Below, piece by piece: positions 62,434 through 64,000 of a stretch of 64,000 bases of DNA. The notes under the pieces are model-generated. The model made no database searches and was not told the DNA's origin. It saw only the letters and a program-made list of their open reading frames with translations. The position numbers and the translations under genes are program-made. How positions within the stretch are numbered: the first letter of the stretch is position 1; every line of letters starts with the position of its first letter. The stretch is from positions 1-64,000 of the forward strand of contig CAVQDQ010000005.1 of the NCBI GenBank assembly GCA_963711315.1. The letters run 5' to 3'. This stretch comes from PALSA-612 sp963711315 (lineage in GTDB: Bacteria; Actinomycetota; Thermoleophilia; Gaiellales; Gaiellaceae).

Positions 62434-64000
62434 GGAGGTGGAAGCAAGTCCGTGGGCGTCGTCTCGGTTGTCCCGGTGTCTGTCGGCAACGTCTCCGAAG
62501 GCGGCGGCTCGACGAAGCGTCCCACCGTGAGCGTGACGGTGGACTTCGGGTCGGCGTCGATGCCACCGGCCGGGCTCTGGGCCAGCACGATGCCGTCCTC
62601 CTCGAACAGATCGGTGTCCGCGAACACGACGTCAACCTTGAAGCCGGCGCCGCGCAGCGTTGCCCGGGCGGTGCCGAGATCGAAGCCCTCGACGTCCGGC
62701 ACCTGCACCTGAGCAGGTCCCTTCGAGACGGTGAGCGCAATCGTCGTGCCCGGCCGCTGCAGCGATCCGCCCGCCGGATCCTGGGCGATGACGGTGTTTT
62801 TCGGCTTGTCCGAGTTCTCGAAGACCGGGGAGCCTGCCGTGAAGCCGGCATTCTCGATGGCGGAGATGGCAGCGTCGAGCGTCTCGCCGACCACTCCCGG
62901 CACCGACACCTGCTTGATGCCGCGCGAGACGTTGATGAACACGGTCTCGCCCTCCGCCAGCCTCGTGCCCGCGCCGGGCTTTTGCGCCGTGACGGTCCCG
63001 ACCTCCTGCTCCGAGTAGACCTCGGAGACGCTCACCTCGAGGTTGGCGGCTGTCAGCATCGCCACCGCGTCGTCGCGTGACTCGCCGACGACGTCGGGCA
63101 CGGTCGTCTTCGCCACACCACTCGAGACGAAGATGGCGACGGTGGAGTCCTTGTCCACCCGTGTTCCCGCTGCCGGATCCTGGTCGAAGACGCGACCGAC
63201 CTCCACGTTCTCGTTCGGCCGCTTGCGGACCTGTGGGACGAGCCCGGCCTGCTTGATCTCCTGCACCGCCAGCGTCTGCAGCTTGCCCTCCACGAAGGGC
63301 ACCGAGACGGGCTTTGCGCCCGAGATCTGGTCGGCGATCCGGTCGTACACGTAATACGACGCGAAGGCGGCCGCCACAAGGAGCAGGCCGGCCAGAAGCC
63401 ACGGCCAGATGGGCCGGCGTCGAACGGAGCGGTCGTAGTCGTAGTAGCGGTCGGTCGACCGCCGGTACGTCGTCGGGGCCTCGGAGCTGCCGATGACGCC
63501 TGTTGCCGCTACGGCTGCTCCGGCGCCGGCGAGAACCGACGTTGCGGCTTCCTCGGTGGCCGGCGAGACGGACAGTCCGGCCGCGAACCGCGCAAGGTCG
63601 GCGTCCATGTCCCTCGCGCTCTTGTACCTCTGCTCGGGATCCTTCGCCAGCGCCCGTAGGACGATCGCGTCGAGCTCGTGCGGGATCTCCGGGCGTTTCG
63701 CGGAGGGCGCCTCGGGGATCGCGGAGAGGTGCTGCATCGCCACCTCCAGCGGCGTGTCGCCCGCGAACGGGACGCCGCCGGTCAACATCTCGTAGAGCAC
63801 GATCCCGGTCGAGTAGATGTCGGCTGCGGGGCCGGCAGGTGCGCCGCGCGCCTGCTCGGGGGACAGGTACTGGGCGGTGCCGATGATCGAGCCGGCCTCC
63901 GTCACCTGGCTCGAGCCGGAGCGAGCGATCCCGAAGTCCATGACCTTGACGCGACCGTCGGGGGCGACGATGACGTTGTGCGGCTTGATGTCGCGGTGGA
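62430..64000 (-). CDS. pknB: PknB-type Ser/Thr kinase with four PASTA domains, 5'-partial
   Basis: C-terminal part of a membrane kinase; the N-lobe lies beyond the window. At the right edge is the catalytic loop HRDIKPHNVI, then KVMDFGIARSG (DFG), GTAQYLSPEQARG (activation segment end) and AADIYSTGIVLYEMLTGGVP. After a cytoplasmic linker comes one helix (WPWLLAGLLLVAAAFASYYV) and four PASTA domains (starts VPFVEGK, VPDVVGE, VPGVVGE, VPDVEGF), ending in a Pro/Thr-rich tail. PASTA domains sense peptidoglycan fragments or lipid II; the kinase regulates wall synthesis. Coupled to ddl. Confidence 0.93.
   Translation of the reverse strand, partial: HRDIKPHNVIVAPDGRVKVMDFGIARSGSSQVTEAGSIIGTAQYLSPEQARGAPAGPAADIYSTGIVLYEMLTGGVPFAGDTPLEVAMQHLSAIPEAPSAKRPEIPHELDAIVLRALAKDPEQRYKSARDMDADLARFAAGLSVSPATEEAATSVLAGAGAAVAATGVIGSSEAPTTYRRSTDRYYDYDRSVRRRPIWPWLLAGLLLVAAAFASYYVYDRIADQISGAKPVSVPFVEGKLQTLAVQEIKQAGLVPQVRKRPNENVEVGRVFDQDPAAGTRVDKDSTVAIFVSSGVAKTTVPDVVGESRDDAVAMLTAANLEVSVSEVYSEQEVGTVTAQKPGAGTRLAEGETVFINVSRGIKQVSVPGVVGETLDAAISAIENAGFTAGSPVFENSDKPKNTVIAQDPAGGSLQRPGTTIALTVSKGPAQVQVPDVEGFDLGTARATLRGAGFKVDVVFADTDLFEEDGIVLAQSPAGGIDADPKSTVTLTVGRFVEPPPSETLPTDTGTTETTPTDLLPPP

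Overview
The window is GC-rich, tightly packed bacterial DNA. Many genes start with GTG or TTG, and neighbouring genes often share 1-8 bases at ATGA/GTGA/TGATG junctions. PknB-type kinase with PASTA repeats, SUF order sufC-B-...-D-...-S-U-Rieske, F420-type LLM oxidoreductase, cyclase-ATPase regulators and an actinobacterial-style cytochrome oxidase operon all point to Actinomycetota. The secreted-protein remnant, the short RmlA and the fused oxidase subunits look most like the deep-branching class Thermoleophilia (Gaiella/Solirubrobacter relatives). That placement is inference from gene content; there is no rRNA here.

Layout. 1-2.4 kb: tail of an AstE/AspA-type deacylase and a badly frameshifted secreted protein. 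2.4-6.3 kb: cyclase-AAA-TPR regulator. 6.3-9.2 kb: dTDP-rhamnose genes rmlA-C-D-B. 9.3-13 kb: SpoIID-subtilase fusion and an LLM oxidoreductase. 13-20.9 kb: two more cyclase-ATPase regulators, with an internally deleted acetyltransferase between them. 20.9-24.8 kb: four-gene operon for a UDP-diacetamido-uronic acid. 24.8-27.2 kb: methyltransferases, cupin, lipoprotein. 27.3-31.5 kb: membrane glycosyltransferase with two glycoside hydrolases (exopolysaccharide). 31.5-32.5 kb: tandem 193-bp repeat ending in tRNA-Lys. 32.5-34.9 kb: cupredoxin, esterase, tandem MshEN protein. 35-41.3 kb: cytochrome c oxidase operon in which subunit I and subunit IV carry universal-stress-like domains, a diheme cytochrome c, a TPR protein. 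41.3-43 kb: frameshifted amidohydrolase, tatA. 43.1-53.8 kb: SUF iron-sulfur cluster operon interrupted by five VOC domains and later by a TolB/RTX protein and a cytochrome c fused to a Cys/His-rich domain. 53.8-55.5 kb: methyltransferase, VOC/MarR divergent pair with a perfect operator, and a well-supported structured RNA. 55.5-64 kb: MMPL transporter, epimerase-like protein, dcd, aminotransferase, two cyclic-nucleotide-binding proteins, ddl and pknB (cut by the window end).

Themes. The left half builds cell-surface sugars; the centre is respiration and Fe-S assembly; the right end is cell wall and nucleotide housekeeping. Cyclase-domain regulators on the left and CNB-domain proteins on the right could be linked through a cyclic nucleotide, but this is speculative.

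Two cautions. First, about 25 single-base indels break otherwise conserved reading frames, including essential-looking genes such as sufU. Most look like one extra C or G and probably reflect sequencing error; coordinates of broken genes therefore span all frames. Second, many genes lack a Shine-Dalgarno site and instead have TANNNT exactly six bases before the start codon, which suggests leaderless transcription.
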